Source: Nocardia mexicana NBRC 108244 (GTDB lineage Bacteria > Actinomycetota > Actinomycetes > Mycobacteriales > Mycobacteriaceae). From it: a DNA stretch of 64,000 bases. Location of the stretch: assembly GCF_001613165.1 (NCBI RefSeq), contig NZ_BDBV01000065.1, positions 1 to 64,000 on the forward strand, written 5' to 3'. Both the position numbers and the translations under genes were made by a program. This document shows positions 1-8,248 of the stretch, piece by piece. The notes beneath the pieces were generated by a model. That model was not told where the DNA came from and did no database searches. It worked only from the letters and a program-made list of their open reading frames with translations. Each line of letters opens with the position of its first letter. Positions within the stretch are counted from its first letter, which is position 1.

Positions 1-28
1 GCAAACAAGCACAGTAATCTAGCTGCCC

Positions 29-544
29 ATGGCTCGCCGACTGGACTATTCAGCCCGCTACCCGCTGCACACCACCAAAGAGGTGTACGCGGCACTGTCC
101 AACCGCGACTACTGGAATGCGCGGATGGAGGAGATGCGCAAGTACTCCCCCAACGAGGTCACCGCTCTGACGGCCACGGACAGCGGCATCGAGGTCGAAA
201 TCGAGCACGTCCTGCCGCGCGACATGCTGCCGGATATCGCGCAGACGGTGATGCGCAAGGATATGACCATCACCCGCAGAGAGACCTACGGCCCGTTCGG
301 TCCGGAGGTCACCGGCGAATACGTGGCCTCCATCCCCGCCGGTCCGGGCAGCCTGGACGGCACCCTGCACCTGTTCCCCACCGAGACCGGCTGCACGCTG
401 CGGACCTCGTCGACGGCGAAGGTGTTCATCCCCATGCTGGGCCCGAAGCTGGAACAGATGATGCTGATCAACCTCGTGGATCTGCTGCGGGCCGAGGCCG
501 AATTCACGGCGCAGTGGCTGGAAGAGCAGAACCCCACCGCCTGA
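29..544 (+). CDS. DUF2505 family protein
   Basis: This 171-residue protein resembles the actinobacterial DUF2505 family, small proteins with a predicted START/SRPBCC-like ligand-binding fold and no assigned role. It begins with a basic stretch (MARRLDYSARYPLH), continues with alternating polar and hydrophobic segments typical of beta strands, and ends in a long amphipathic helix from about residue 135, as that fold requires. No signal peptide or membrane segment is visible, so it should be cytoplasmic. The first usable ATG is 28 bases into the window, so the promoter is largely outside. The next gene can start 31 bases before this one ends, which suggests co-transcription. Confidence 0.8.
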   Translation: MARRLDYSARYPLHTTKEVYAALSNRDYWNARMEEMRKYSPNEVTALTATDSGIEVEIEHVLPRDMLPDIAQTVMRKDMTITRRETYGPFGPEVTGEYVASIPAGPGSLDGTLHLFPTETGCTLRTSSTAKVFIPMLGPKLEQMMLINLVDLLRAEAEFTAQWLEEQNPTA

Positions 545-1353
545 CGCCCGCCCCATCCCGCACACGAAGCACACCGATCGGAGCGATCACCCGCGGTACC
601 ACCGGGGTGAACCGGCTACGGCGCAGCGATCGCTGGCTGATGCACGACGAACTGGTGACCTCGCGGCTGCGTGCCGCCGCGGACCCGCTGGTCGTGGATC
701 TGGGATACGGGGCGAGCCCGGTGACGACGCTGGAGCTGGCGGCACGGCTGCGGCGGGTGCGCGCCGACGTGCGGGTGGTGGGCCTGGAGATCGATCCGGC
801 GCGGGTGGTGCCCGGCCGCGACGGCGTGGTGTTCGCGCGCGGCGGATTCGAGCTGGCCGGGCAGCGCCCGATCCTGGTGCGCGCGTTCAACGTGCTGCGC
901 CAGTATCCGGAGGCGGCCGTCGCCGAGGCATGGGCGCGGGTGCTGAGCGGGCTGGCGCCGGGCGGGCTGCTGGTCGACGGCACCTGCGACGAACTCGGCC
1001 GCCGCTGCGCCTGGGTGCTGCTCGAGCAGGCCGGTCCGGTCTCGCTGACGCTGGCGTGGGATCCCTTCACGGTCGAGCGCCCCTCCGATGTCGCCGAGCG
1101 TCTGCCGAAGGCGCTGATTCACCGCAATGTTCCGGGCGAGCGAGTGCACGCGCTGCTCACCGCCGCCGACCGCGCCTGGGCCCGCGCCGCGCCGCTGTCG
1201 GCCTACGGCCCCCGGGTGCGCTGGCGCGAATCGGCCAGGCTGCTGCGCGAGGAGGGTTTTCCGGTCCGCCGCTACCGCCGCCGCATGCGCGACTGCGTGC
1301 TGTCGGTGCCGTGGGAGACGGTGGCCCCCAAGGGTTATGAGCTACGCGGCTGA
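514..1353 (+). CDS. class I SAM-dependent methyltransferase-like protein
   Basis: The product is 279 residues from the ATG at 514. A Rossmann-type SAM site is visible as VVDLGYGASPVTTLELA (about residues 60-76), followed by an acidic strand end (VVGLEID). A C-terminal basic region (RRYRRRMRDC) could contact nucleic acid, but the substrate is unknown. The segment TRGTTGVNRLRRSDRW just before the SAM site looks family-conserved, which argues for a start upstream of the GTG at 607. The price is a 31-base overlap with the DUF2505 gene. It ends convergently with the next gene, with a hairpin at 1456-1476 between them. Confidence 0.72.
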   Translation: MAGRAEPHRLTPAPSRTRSTPIGAITRGTTGVNRLRRSDRWLMHDELVTSRLRAAADPLVVDLGYGASPVTTLELAARLRRVRADVRVVGLEIDPARVVPGRDGVVFARGGFELAGQRPILVRAFNVLRQYPEAAVAEAWARVLSGLAPGGLLVDGTCDELGRRCAWVLLEQAGPVSLTLAWDPFTVERPSDVAERLPKALIHRNVPGERVHALLTAADRAWARAAPLSAYGPRVRWRESARLLREEGFPVRRYRRRMRDCVLSVPWETVAPKGYELRG

Positions 1354-1455
1354 CAGTGCGCGCGAGACCTCGATGCTCGATCTCCGATGCCGGACTCGGG
1401 CGGAAGAGCCGTGGCATGCGAACAGCTCACCCATCGCCCGGCGACGAGACTGATA

Positions 1456-1476
1456 GGGTCCGCGGTCGGCGGACCC
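1456..1476 (-). terminator. hairpin between convergent genes
   Basis: Arms GGGTCCGC (1456-1463) and GCGGACCC (1469-1476) pair perfectly around a 5-base loop. It lies immediately beyond the stop codon (1478-1480) of the minus-strand gene and about 100 bases after the plus-strand methyltransferase. There is no U-tract, so it is only a plausible terminator. Confidence 0.45.
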
Positions 1477-1477
1477 G

Positions 1478-2962
1478 TCACATGGGCAGCAGGTGTTGCA
1501 CGCGCCCGACGGCGGTGGCGATGGTGACGACCGAGCGCGGCTCGTAGGGCTGACGCCACAGGCCGCCGTGGAATGCTCCGGTGCTGAACAAGGACTCCGG
1601 ATTCGGTTCGGGGGCGGGCGGTTCGAACAGGTCGGCGACGAGTTTGGCGGCGAGCAGGGTGCGGGCGGTGTCCCCGTCGAAGACCTCGATGCCGAAGTGG
1701 GTGCAGCCCCGATAGGCCGCCACCGGCCAGGCACCGCGCGCGATCCGCCCCCACGCGAGCGGGGCGACGGTATACGACACGGTCTGTCCCGCGGCGTGCG
1801 CCAGCAACGCACGCCAGCGCGGTAATCGGTGGGCCAGTGCATGATTCGGGCCCAGGGCGGGTGGTAGCAGGTCGGCCACGCCCCAGCGGGCGCCCGCGGC
1901 ATCCGCGATCTCGTGCCGGTAGTTCGCACGGAACACCGCCGAACCGGACAGTACCCGCGCGCAGTTCTGTGCCGCACCGGCGAATCCGGAGCGGGCCAGC
2001 TGTTCTCGGGCGTCGGCCAGCACGTCGCGCGGTACCGCATAGCAGTCGAAGGGCGAGCCGAGCTGTGCCAGCGCGGTTTCCGGGTGCCGCCGCGACACCG
2101 CGTCGGCCAGCAGATCCGCGGCCGCGGCGAGCCGGACCCCGGCCGGACCCGCCGCCGCGGCGTACAGCCCCAGAACCGGCCGGGCCCCGTCGCCGAGTTG
2201 GCCGTCGATCCACTGCGTCAGCGCCGGGAGATGTCCGGCGAGATCGGCTCCCGGTCGATCGGCCAGGATCGGGAAGCGCAGCCTGCCGGCGCCTCGGCGG
2301 GCGCAGTCCCGCAACGCCTGCCAGCGCCTGCGGCCCGGCAGATCGATCGCCGTCACGTCGGCGCCCCAGCGCAGCAGCGGCCGCAGCGGACCCGACCCGG
2401 CATCGGCTCCGGCGATCACCGCGCGAAAGCCCGGCAGTGCCAGCCACTCCGGATGGTCGATGACACGTTCGACCCCGGCGGCGAAACCCGGTTCGAGAAT
2501 CCCGCGGCGCTGCCAGTCCCGCAGCTGCCGCCGCAGCCGGTCACCGGACAGCCGCTCGCCGCCGAGCGGAACCTCCAGGCGCCGCACGGGTTTCGCCGCA
2601 CCCGCGACCTCGCCGGTCTCGATCCGCGGATGATCGGCACCCAGCCCGGCCGGATCCACATCGGACAGCGGCTGGACCGAGTGCCCGGCCGTGGCCTGCA
2701 GCGTGGCCCGGACCGCCCGCAGCCCGTCCCGGGCAATCCCGATCGAGGCCCCGGGCGAGCTGGCCGCCAGGGCCGTCATCCCGCGAAAGACCCGGCGATA
2801 CCCGTGCCGCCATTCGCGGCAGGTCTCCACCGACTGCGCCAGATCCGCGTCGTAGCGGCGCACGGCGTCGGCGACGACCGCGGTGGCGAACATATCCGCG
2901 ATCCGATCCGGCGGCCCGGGCGGAAAGAGCAGATCCCACGCGCCACAGCCGACCATCGCCAT
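1478..2962 (-). CDS. conserved hypothetical protein (494 aa)
   Basis: I do not recognise a characterised family. The 494-residue protein is Ala/Arg/Pro-rich, has no signal peptide or clear membrane segment, and appears cytoplasmic. Near residues 190-215 a strand-turn-helix (FRAVIAGADAGSGPL) followed by GADVTAIDLPGRRRW has the shape of a nucleotide-binding Rossmann half, and a second such element occurs around LGLYAAAAGPAGVRLAAAADLLADA. This suggests an NAD- or SAM-binding protein, but no catalytic motif confirms it. Adjacent in-frame ATGs at 2962 and 2956 are both possible starts, with no clear ribosome site. Codon use is normal for the window. Confidence 0.6.
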   Translation of the reverse strand: MAMVGCGAWDLLFPPGPPDRIADMFATAVVADAVRRYDADLAQSVETCREWRHGYRRVFRGMTALAASSPGASIGIARDGLRAVRATLQATAGHSVQPLSDVDPAGLGADHPRIETGEVAGAAKPVRRLEVPLGGERLSGDRLRRQLRDWQRRGILEPGFAAGVERVIDHPEWLALPGFRAVIAGADAGSGPLRPLLRWGADVTAIDLPGRRRWQALRDCARRGAGRLRFPILADRPGADLAGHLPALTQWIDGQLGDGARPVLGLYAAAAGPAGVRLAAAADLLADAVSRRHPETALAQLGSPFDCYAVPRDVLADAREQLARSGFAGAAQNCARVLSGSAVFRANYRHEIADAAGARWGVADLLPPALGPNHALAHRLPRWRALLAHAAGQTVSYTVAPLAWGRIARGAWPVAAYRGCTHFGIEVFDGDTARTLLAAKLVADLFEPPAPEPNPESLFSTGAFHGGLWRQPYEPRSVVTIATAVGRVQHLLPM

Positions 2963-3058
2963 GGTCGATCACGATGCCATGAACACCGGCCCCGCAAAAC
3001 TCGAACTGGATACGTCTAATAGCTGTAGTGCATCGGTTGTGCGGGCCCGCACCGGCTT

Positions 3059-3667
3059 TCACACACGCGCCAGCGCATGCCGGATCCGTGCGGCGGTGCG
3101 CGGCGGCAGAGCCGCGGCGGCGGAGCGAATCTCGGTGCTCGCGCAGCGATGGATGGCGACGGCATCCGACACCACCTCGTCCAGCGCGGCCTGCCCGATG
3201 CCGGTCTCGGCGAGATCCAGGACCGTCCGCACCGGCGTCGTGACCAGGAACGTGCCCGCCGATTCGACGTCACGGTGGCGCAGCACCCGGCGCAGCACCA
3301 CCAGCCGCGGCGCGCTGGGCACCCGCGCACCAGTGGACGACAGGTGCAGGAACCGCGGCCGCAGACGGCCCAGCCCGTGCAGTTCGGCCGCGCTGTGATG
3401 GGAGACCGCGGCCGCCCCCTCGAACCACGCCGACCACATCGCGTATTCGTCGAGCGGCCCGGACGGCCAGTCCGCCAGCCGCAGCAGCCCGACCCCGGCG
3501 CGGGTCACCGAACCGTCGCCGAGCGCCGCTCGCACCCTCTCCTCACAGCCGGTGCGCAGCACGAGGCGGGTGGTGAAGTATCCGGCATGCCGGGCGGCCA
3601 GTTGCCGCAGCACCCACCAGCCCTGCTCCGGGTTACGGATTCGACTGGCGGCGGCTTCCCCGGACAT
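3059..3667 (-). CDS. AbiEi-like antitoxin/winged-helix protein
   Basis: The protein is 202 residues from the ATG at 3667; an upstream ATG at 3706 would add 13 residues. The layout matches AbiEi-type proteins: an N-terminal winged-helix region (GWWVLRQLAARHAGYFTTRL), then the segment AAVSHHSAAELHGLG typical of the family, then a region with VVLRRVLRHRDVESAG and TPVRTVLDLAETG. AbiEi proteins are usually the antitoxin and autorepressor of type IV toxin-antitoxin pairs with an AbiEii nucleotidyltransferase. No AbiEii gene is adjacent, so this is an orphan copy and may be an ordinary regulator. It is divergent from the LmeA-like gene. Confidence 0.65.
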   Translation of the reverse strand: MSGEAAASRIRNPEQGWWVLRQLAARHAGYFTTRLVLRTGCEERVRAALGDGSVTRAGVGLLRLADWPSGPLDEYAMWSAWFEGAAAVSHHSAAELHGLGRLRPRFLHLSSTGARVPSAPRLVVLRRVLRHRDVESAGTFLVTTPVRTVLDLAETGIGQAALDEVVSDAVAIHRCASTEIRSAAAALPPRTAARIRHALARV

Positions 3668-3783
3668 GTGACCCAGGCTACGCCCGGAGTTTGTGCCGCA
3701 TGTCACAATCGCCGGGCATCCTCGAGTCGGCCCCTCACCCGTCCCACAGAGCGAGCTCAGAAAGCTCGGGAAGAATCGGTGGC

Positions 3784-4518
3784 ATGAGTTCGAACCCTCC
3801 CGGCACCCGGAACCTGCGGCGGATCATCCTGATCGTCGGACTCGTCCTCGTCCTCGCCGTGGTAGGCACCGTGGCAGCCGCCGAAACCTATTACCGCCAT
3901 CGGACCGCGAACTGCATCGCCACGCAGGTGGAGCGGGACCTGGGTTCCAAGGTGTCGGTGAGCTTCGGCCCGAAACCGTTGCTGCTCACGGCGATCGACC
4001 ACAAGGTCCAGTACGTCGATGTCGACAGCGACGACGCCAAGTTCGGCCCCGCTGTCGATATGAAGGTGCACGCGCGGCTCGACGACATCACGCTGGTCGA
4101 CAACGGCCGCGGCGGCGCCGAGATCGGCAGCAGCAGCGCCGAGGCCACCTGGAGCAACGACGGCATCGCGCAGACGCTGAAGGGCCTGGTCTCGGGAGTC
4201 CAGTCCGACCCGGCCGCCGGCGTGCTGGACGTCAAGGTGCTCGGCGGCATCGCCGACCTGCAGGTCAAGCCGCAGATCGTCGGCGACCGGATCGAGGTGA
4301 CCACGCAGTCCGCCCAGCTGTTCGGATTCGGATTGCCCACCGACCTGGTGGACGGCATCGTGGATCTGATGACCGAGAGCCTGCAGAGCTACCCGATGGG
4401 CCTGAAGCCCACCGAGGTGAAGGTCACCGACAACGGCATCGCGGTCTCGCTGTCCGGCGGCCCCACCAAGCTGGAACCCGCGCCGGACGCGCAGAACACC
4501 GAGGCGAGCAGCTGCTGA
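3784..4518 (+). CDS. LmeA-type phospholipid-binding protein (DUF2993)
   Basis: The 244-residue protein has a short cytoplasmic N-terminus, one strong membrane segment or signal anchor (IILIVGLVLVLAVVGTVAA, about residues 14-32) and an extracytoplasmic domain. The domain pattern, with the GPKPLLLTAIDHKVQYVDVDSDD stretch in two parts around residue 65 and a C-terminal GLPTDLVDGIVDLMTESLQSYP helix, matches DUF2993. The mycobacterial member LmeA binds phospholipids and supports lipomannan mannosylation in the periplasm. The ATG at 3784 is chosen because the membrane segment then begins near residue 14; the frame stays open upstream to 3691 with no membrane-like sequence. It ends 8 bases before the convergent deoC. 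Confidence 0.75.
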   Translation: MSSNPPGTRNLRRIILIVGLVLVLAVVGTVAAAETYYRHRTANCIATQVERDLGSKVSVSFGPKPLLLTAIDHKVQYVDVDSDDAKFGPAVDMKVHARLDDITLVDNGRGGAEIGSSSAEATWSNDGIAQTLKGLVSGVQSDPAAGVLDVKVLGGIADLQVKPQIVGDRIEVTTQSAQLFGFGLPTDLVDGIVDLMTESLQSYPMGLKPTEVKVTDNGIAVSLSGGPTKLEPAPDAQNTEASSC

Positions 4519-4525
4519 TCGCCGG

Positions 4526-5212
4526 TTACTCGGGGATCTCCGCCAGCACCTCGCGCGAGCGAGACAGCCCGAGGCGCGTGGCGCCGGCCTCGATCAGCTC
4601 GGCGGCCGCCGCGGCCGTCCGGATGCCGCCGCTGGCCTTGATGCCCAGCCGCCCGCCGACGGTGTCGGCCATCAGCCGCACCGCGTGCACGCTCGCACCG
4701 CCCGCGGGGTGAAAGCCGGTGGAGGTCTTCACGAAATCGGCCCCGGCCCGCTCGGCGGCGCGGCACACCTCGACGATCGCGCCGTCCGGCAGCGCCGCCG
4801 CCTCGATGATCACCTTGAGCACCGCCTGATCGCCCACGGCCTCGCGCACCGTGACGATGTCCGACAGCACGGCGTTGTAGTCCCCGACCAGCGCCGCGCC
4901 GATATCGATGACCATGTCGACCTCGGCCGCGCCCTGCTCCACCGCCAGCCGTGCCTCGGTGCCCTTGACCAGCGAATGATGCTTCCCGGAGGGGAATCCC
5001 GTGACGGTGGCCACCACCAGGCCGGGCGCCCGGACGGGCAGCATCGCGGGCGACAGGCATACCGCGTACACACCCAGCCCGCGCGCCTCCTCGACGGTGG
5101 CGGTGACGTCGGCCGCGGTGGCCTCCGGCGCGAGCAGGGTGTGGTCGATCATCGCCGCCACCTCCCCGCGGGTGAGGGCACGCGTTCCTGGTTCCGGGGC
5201 GGTATCGGCCAT
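4526..5212 (-). CDS. deoC: deoxyribose-phosphate aldolase
   Basis: DeoC cleaves 2-deoxyribose-5-phosphate to glyceraldehyde-3-phosphate and acetaldehyde in deoxynucleoside breakdown. The 228-residue length is normal. Family motifs are in order: MIDHTLLAPEAT near the N-terminus, VATVTGFPSG, EVDMVIDIGA, the Schiff-base lysine in DFVKTSTGF, and the second active-site lysine in GIKASGGIR. The frame is open far upstream (to 6304), but that part shadows the acetyltransferase and purU. The ATG at 5212 begins MADTAPEPGTRALTRGEVAAM, a sensible N-terminus. Its place between an LmeA-like gene and the hbhA block agrees with mycobacterial gene order. Confidence 0.92.
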   Translation of the reverse strand: MADTAPEPGTRALTRGEVAAMIDHTLLAPEATAADVTATVEEARGLGVYAVCLSPAMLPVRAPGLVVATVTGFPSGKHHSLVKGTEARLAVEQGAAEVDMVIDIGAALVGDYNAVLSDIVTVREAVGDQAVLKVIIEAAALPDGAIVEVCRAAERAGADFVKTSTGFHPAGGASVHAVRLMADTVGGRLGIKASGGIRTAAAAAELIEAGATRLGLSRSREVLAEIPE

Positions 5213-5374
5213 GGGCACAGAGTCTGGCACATGGAAAGCGCACGGCGAATTTCGTTGCGGGCGGTATCGGACGTCGCGCACACTCGTAAGGGTCGGTCCA
5301 CCTACGGTCCGGCGCATCACGATTCCCGCAGCACCCGTGCGGATGTGCCCACTCGCTGGGGAGGAGACGTCACC

Positions 5375-5920
5375 GTGCTGATCCGTCGCGAACGGGCCGG
5401 CGACATCCCCGCGATCGATGCGGTCCACCGCCGCGCCTTCGCTCGCGACTACCCCAACGGCCTGCCCGACGATGCCCCGCGCGCCGCCGCCGACCCCGCC
5501 GAGGTGGCGCTGGTCCACCGGTTGCGCAGCGATTCCGGCTGGATTCCGACGCTGTCGATGGTGGCGCAGGTCCACGACCGGGTGGTCGGGCACGTATGCC
5601 TCACCCGCGCCGGTGTCGGGCCGTTTCCGGTGCTGGCGCTGGGCCCGATCGGGGTGCTGCCCGACCATCAGGGCAAGCGGGTCGGCTCGGCGCTCATGCA
5701 CGCCGCACTCGGCGCCGCCGACGCCCTGGACGAGCCGCTGGTGGGCCTGCTCGGCAGCCTCGACTACTACCCGCACTTCGGATTCGTCCCCGGCACCCGC
5801 GTCGGCATCACCCCCGACGAACCAACCTGGAGCTCCCACTTCCAGGTCCGCCCCCTCACCGCCTACGAACCGGACATCACCGGCGAATTCCATTACGCGG
5901 AACCGTTTTACGCGCTCTGA
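5375..5920 (+). CDS. GNAT family N-acetyltransferase
   Basis: This 181-residue protein has the GNAT layout: N-terminal VLIRRERAGDIPAIDAVHRR, a central strand LALGPIGVLPDHQ, the acetyl-CoA pyrophosphate loop QGKRVGSALMHAAL (motif A), and DYYPHFGFVPG near residue 135, which is common in YhbS-like members. The substrate is unknown. The GTG at 5375 is chosen because GAGGAG lies 8 bases upstream and the fold begins directly after it; the same frame is open to 4685 but only as antisense of deoC. It is divergent from deoC and 57 bases before purU. Confidence 0.85.
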   Translation: MLIRRERAGDIPAIDAVHRRAFARDYPNGLPDDAPRAAADPAEVALVHRLRSDSGWIPTLSMVAQVHDRVVGHVCLTRAGVGPFPVLALGPIGVLPDHQGKRVGSALMHAALGAADALDEPLVGLLGSLDYYPHFGFVPGTRVGITPDEPTWSSHFQVRPLTAYEPDITGEFHYAEPFYAL

Positions 5921-5977
5921 GTCTGTTCCCCGCACGCCGGGAAATACGTCCGCGATCCGTCCTGGGAGAATCGGCCC

Positions 5978-6859
5978 ATGAGTTCGACCACCGACGACCA
6001 CCGCTACGTGCTGATGCTGGGCTGCCCGGACCGGCCCGGCATCATCGCCCGGATCACCTCGTTCATCGCCGACTTCGGGGGATCCATCGTGGAGGCGGGG
6101 TACCACTCGGACGTCGACTCGGGCTGGTTCTTCACCCGTCAGGCCATCAAGGCGTCGACGGTGCCGTTCGGGCTGGCCGAACTGCGCGACCGGTTCTCCG
6201 CGGTGGCGGCGGAGCTGGGGCCCGACACCGAGTGGCAACTGCTGGATTCCGGGGCCCGGCGACGCGCGGTGCTGCTGGTCAGCAGGGACGGGCACTGCCT
6301 GCACGACCTACTGGGCCGCGCGGGCAGCGGCGAGCTGCCCGCGACCATCGAGGCCGTGATCGGCAACCACCCGGACCTGGCGGAGATGGCGCAGGCGCAC
6401 GGCGTGAAGTTCCACCACGTGCCGTTTCCGAAGGATCCGGCCGAGCGCGACCCGGCGTTCGAGCAGGTCCGGGAGCTGGTGGACGCGCACGATCCGGATG
6501 CCGTGGTGCTGGCCCGGTTCATGCAGGTGCTGCCGCCCGAGCTGTGCGCGCACTGGACGGGCCGGGCGATCAACATCCACCACAGCTTCCTGCCGTCGTT
6601 CGTCGGCGCCCGCCCCTACCACCAGGCCTTCGCCCGCGGCGTCAAGCTGATCGGCGCCACCTGCCACTACGTGACCGCGGAGCTGGATGCCGGGCCGATC
6701 ATCGAACAGGATGTGACCCGCATCGACCACGCCGACACCGTCGGCGACATGGTCCGCCAGGGCCGCGATATCGAACGCGTCGTCCTCGCCCGGGGCCTGC
6801 GCTGGCACCTGGAGGGCCGCGTGCTCGTCCACGGCCGCCGGACCGTCGTCTTCAACTAG
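5978..6859 (+). CDS. purU: formyltetrahydrofolate deformylase
   Basis: PurU hydrolyses 10-formyltetrahydrofolate to tetrahydrofolate and formate, balancing one-carbon pools and supplying formate for purine synthesis. The 293 residues contain an N-terminal ACT regulatory domain (YVLMLGCPDRPGIIARITSF, about residues 10-29) and a C-terminal formyltransferase fold with INIHHSFLPSFVGARPY and GATCHYVTAELDAGPIIEQD, carrying the Asn-His-Asp set expected in this family. Length is close to the usual 280-310. The start ATG at 5978 directly precedes the ACT domain. It converges on the first alpha/beta hydrolase with only 7 bases between the stops. Confidence 0.93.
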   Translation: MSSTTDDHRYVLMLGCPDRPGIIARITSFIADFGGSIVEAGYHSDVDSGWFFTRQAIKASTVPFGLAELRDRFSAVAAELGPDTEWQLLDSGARRRAVLLVSRDGHCLHDLLGRAGSGELPATIEAVIGNHPDLAEMAQAHGVKFHHVPFPKDPAERDPAFEQVRELVDAHDPDAVVLARFMQVLPPELCAHWTGRAINIHHSFLPSFVGARPYHQAFARGVKLIGATCHYVTAELDAGPIIEQDVTRIDHADTVGDMVRQGRDIERVVLARGLRWHLEGRVLVHGRRTVVFN

Positions 6860-6866
6860 CTCGAGC

Positions 6867-7883
6867 TCAGCTGGCGACGGCGCGGGAACCGTGGCGGCCG
6901 ATGCGGACCATGCGGTGCAGTTCGGCGTTGAATTCCTGCGGCGCTTCGATATTCGGCAGGTGCCCGGTGGGCAGGATGGTGTAGCGGTCCAGGCTGCCGG
7001 ATTCGGCGAGCACGTCGGCGATCTCGCGCGAGTGGATCTCGGGCAGCAGCTTGTCGAATTCGCCCGCGATCACGCTGGTGGGCACCGTGATGGCGGCCGC
7101 CGCGGTACCGAGGTCGAGCTTCGCGAGGTCGCGGGCGACGGCGGCGCGCACCGCCGGGCGGCACGACCGCACGATCGCCAGGCCGAACGCGGCCTGATCG
7201 GCGTCCGAGGCGCGATTCATGATGCGGGACTTGAACACCGTGCGCACCGCGGCCGAGCCGGGCAGCGGCACGGGCGTTCCGAATACCGCCTGCGCCGCCC
7301 ACACCGGCATCGCGACGACGTCGCTGACCAGCGGAACAACCTTGGCGCGCGCCGGAATCTGCCGGGCCGCCGTGGTCGCCAGCACCACCGCCGACGCCCA
7401 CTGCTCGACCTGCTCGGGATACTGCTGCGCCCAGGCCTGGATGGTCATGCCGCCCATGCTGTGGCCGACCAGCACCGCCCGCTGTCCGGGCCGCAGCACC
7501 GCGTCCAGGATGTCGGACAGATCGTCGGCCAGCTGGTCGGGACCGAACGGCCGGGTGCCGACCCCGCTCTCGCCGTGCCCGCGCTGGTCGTAGGCGACCA
7601 CGCGGTACTCGCCGGCGAAGGTGTTGATCTGCGGATTCCAGTATTCGATGCAGCACGACCAGCCGTGGATCAGCACGATCACGTCACCGTCGGCCGGGCC
7701 ATAGGCGTGCACCCGCAACCGGGCGCCGTCGGCGGTGGTGACGGGGACGATCTCGGGAGACGGGGCCGTATTCAGAGACGCGGTGGCGTAGGTGCGGGCG
7801 CGCAACCGCGCGCGGTATGCGGCGGTCAGCGCGTCGGCGCCGCTTCGCAGGCCGTTCACCGGGTCGGGCAGCTTCACCAGCAT
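6867..7883 (-). CDS. alpha/beta hydrolase (copy A of a tandem pair)
   Basis: The 338-residue hydrolase has the oxyanion segment VLIHGWSCCIEYW, nucleophile elbow VGHSMGGMTIQAW (Ser near residue 145), acid in VIAGEFDKLLPEIHS, and catalytic His in ILPTGHLPNIEAP. This is a complete Ser-Asp-His triad of the epoxide-hydrolase or esterase type; the substrate is unknown. The ATG at 7883 is preferred over GTG 7889, since AAGGAG sits 5 bases before it and the GTG would overlap that site. It is clearly paralogous to the next gene, sharing the YGPADGDVIVLIHGW and VVAYDQRGHGE segments, and the two share a promoter element (7929-7946 and 9393-9410). Confidence 0.85.
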   Translation of the reverse strand: MLVKLPDPVNGLRSGADALTAAYRARLRARTYATASLNTAPSPEIVPVTTADGARLRVHAYGPADGDVIVLIHGWSCCIEYWNPQINTFAGEYRVVAYDQRGHGESGVGTRPFGPDQLADDLSDILDAVLRPGQRAVLVGHSMGGMTIQAWAQQYPEQVEQWASAVVLATTAARQIPARAKVVPLVSDVVAMPVWAAQAVFGTPVPLPGSAAVRTVFKSRIMNRASDADQAAFGLAIVRSCRPAVRAAVARDLAKLDLGTAAAAITVPTSVIAGEFDKLLPEIHSREIADVLAESGSLDRYTILPTGHLPNIEAPQEFNAELHRMVRIGRHGSRAVAS

Positions 7884-7918
7884 GAGCACTCCTTTGTGTC
7901 CTCCCGCACACTACCGCG

Positions 7919-7947
7919 CTAGCAGTAGTGCTTGCTAGTGCAAGCAG
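7919..7947 (-). promoter_or_regulatory. operator-like element upstream of hydrolase A
   Basis: TGCTTGC (7929-7935) and GCAAGCA (7940-7946) form a perfect 7-bp inverted repeat with spacer TAGT. The 18-base element TGCTTGCTAGTGCAAGCA differs by one base from the copy before hydrolase B (9393-9410) and is also recognisable before the XRE gene (11103-11120). A related half GCTAGCA lies at 7919-7925. A likely binder is the XRE regulator encoded in this block, by inference from the shared sites. Confidence 0.6.
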
Positions 7948-8155
7948 GGAAAGAATCCCCTTCCGCTGCGTGCATCCCGCATTCATCGAATACCCATTCG
8001 CTGCAACGACATTCGCGACCGAGTCCGACGATGAAGCACTGTTACCTACAACACATATCGACCGGAAGCCCATCCGCGATATCGCTCGGACGAATAACGA
8101 ATTGCGAACGGTTCCAGACGCTTTCCGTCACAACGACACGCTCGATTCCGGCGTT

Positions 8156-8241
8156 CGCCGGAATGACAGGGCGGAACGCCGGAATGACAGCGCGGCATAC
8201 CGGGAGGACAGCGCGGTACGCCGGGAGGACAGGGTCGTACC
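8156..8241. repeat. about 21-bp tandem repeat, four degenerate units
   Basis: Units start near 8156, 8177, 8199 and 8219. The first two share CGCCGGAATGACAG; the last two carry the variant CCGGGAGGACAG. Each is followed by a GCGG- or GTCG-containing stretch. The array lies between the two hydrolase genes, in a 365-base gap (7884-8248) that holds no other gene. The core CCGGAATGAC recurs at 54986-55033, so it looks like a dispersed intergenic repeat family. Confidence 0.65.
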
Positions 8242-8248
8242 AGCGGGA

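Noticed and set aside
7884..8248. Insertion sequence remnant between the hydrolases
   Set aside because: There is no terminal inverted repeat pair, target duplication or transposase fragment; only the short tandem repeat and promoter element are supported.
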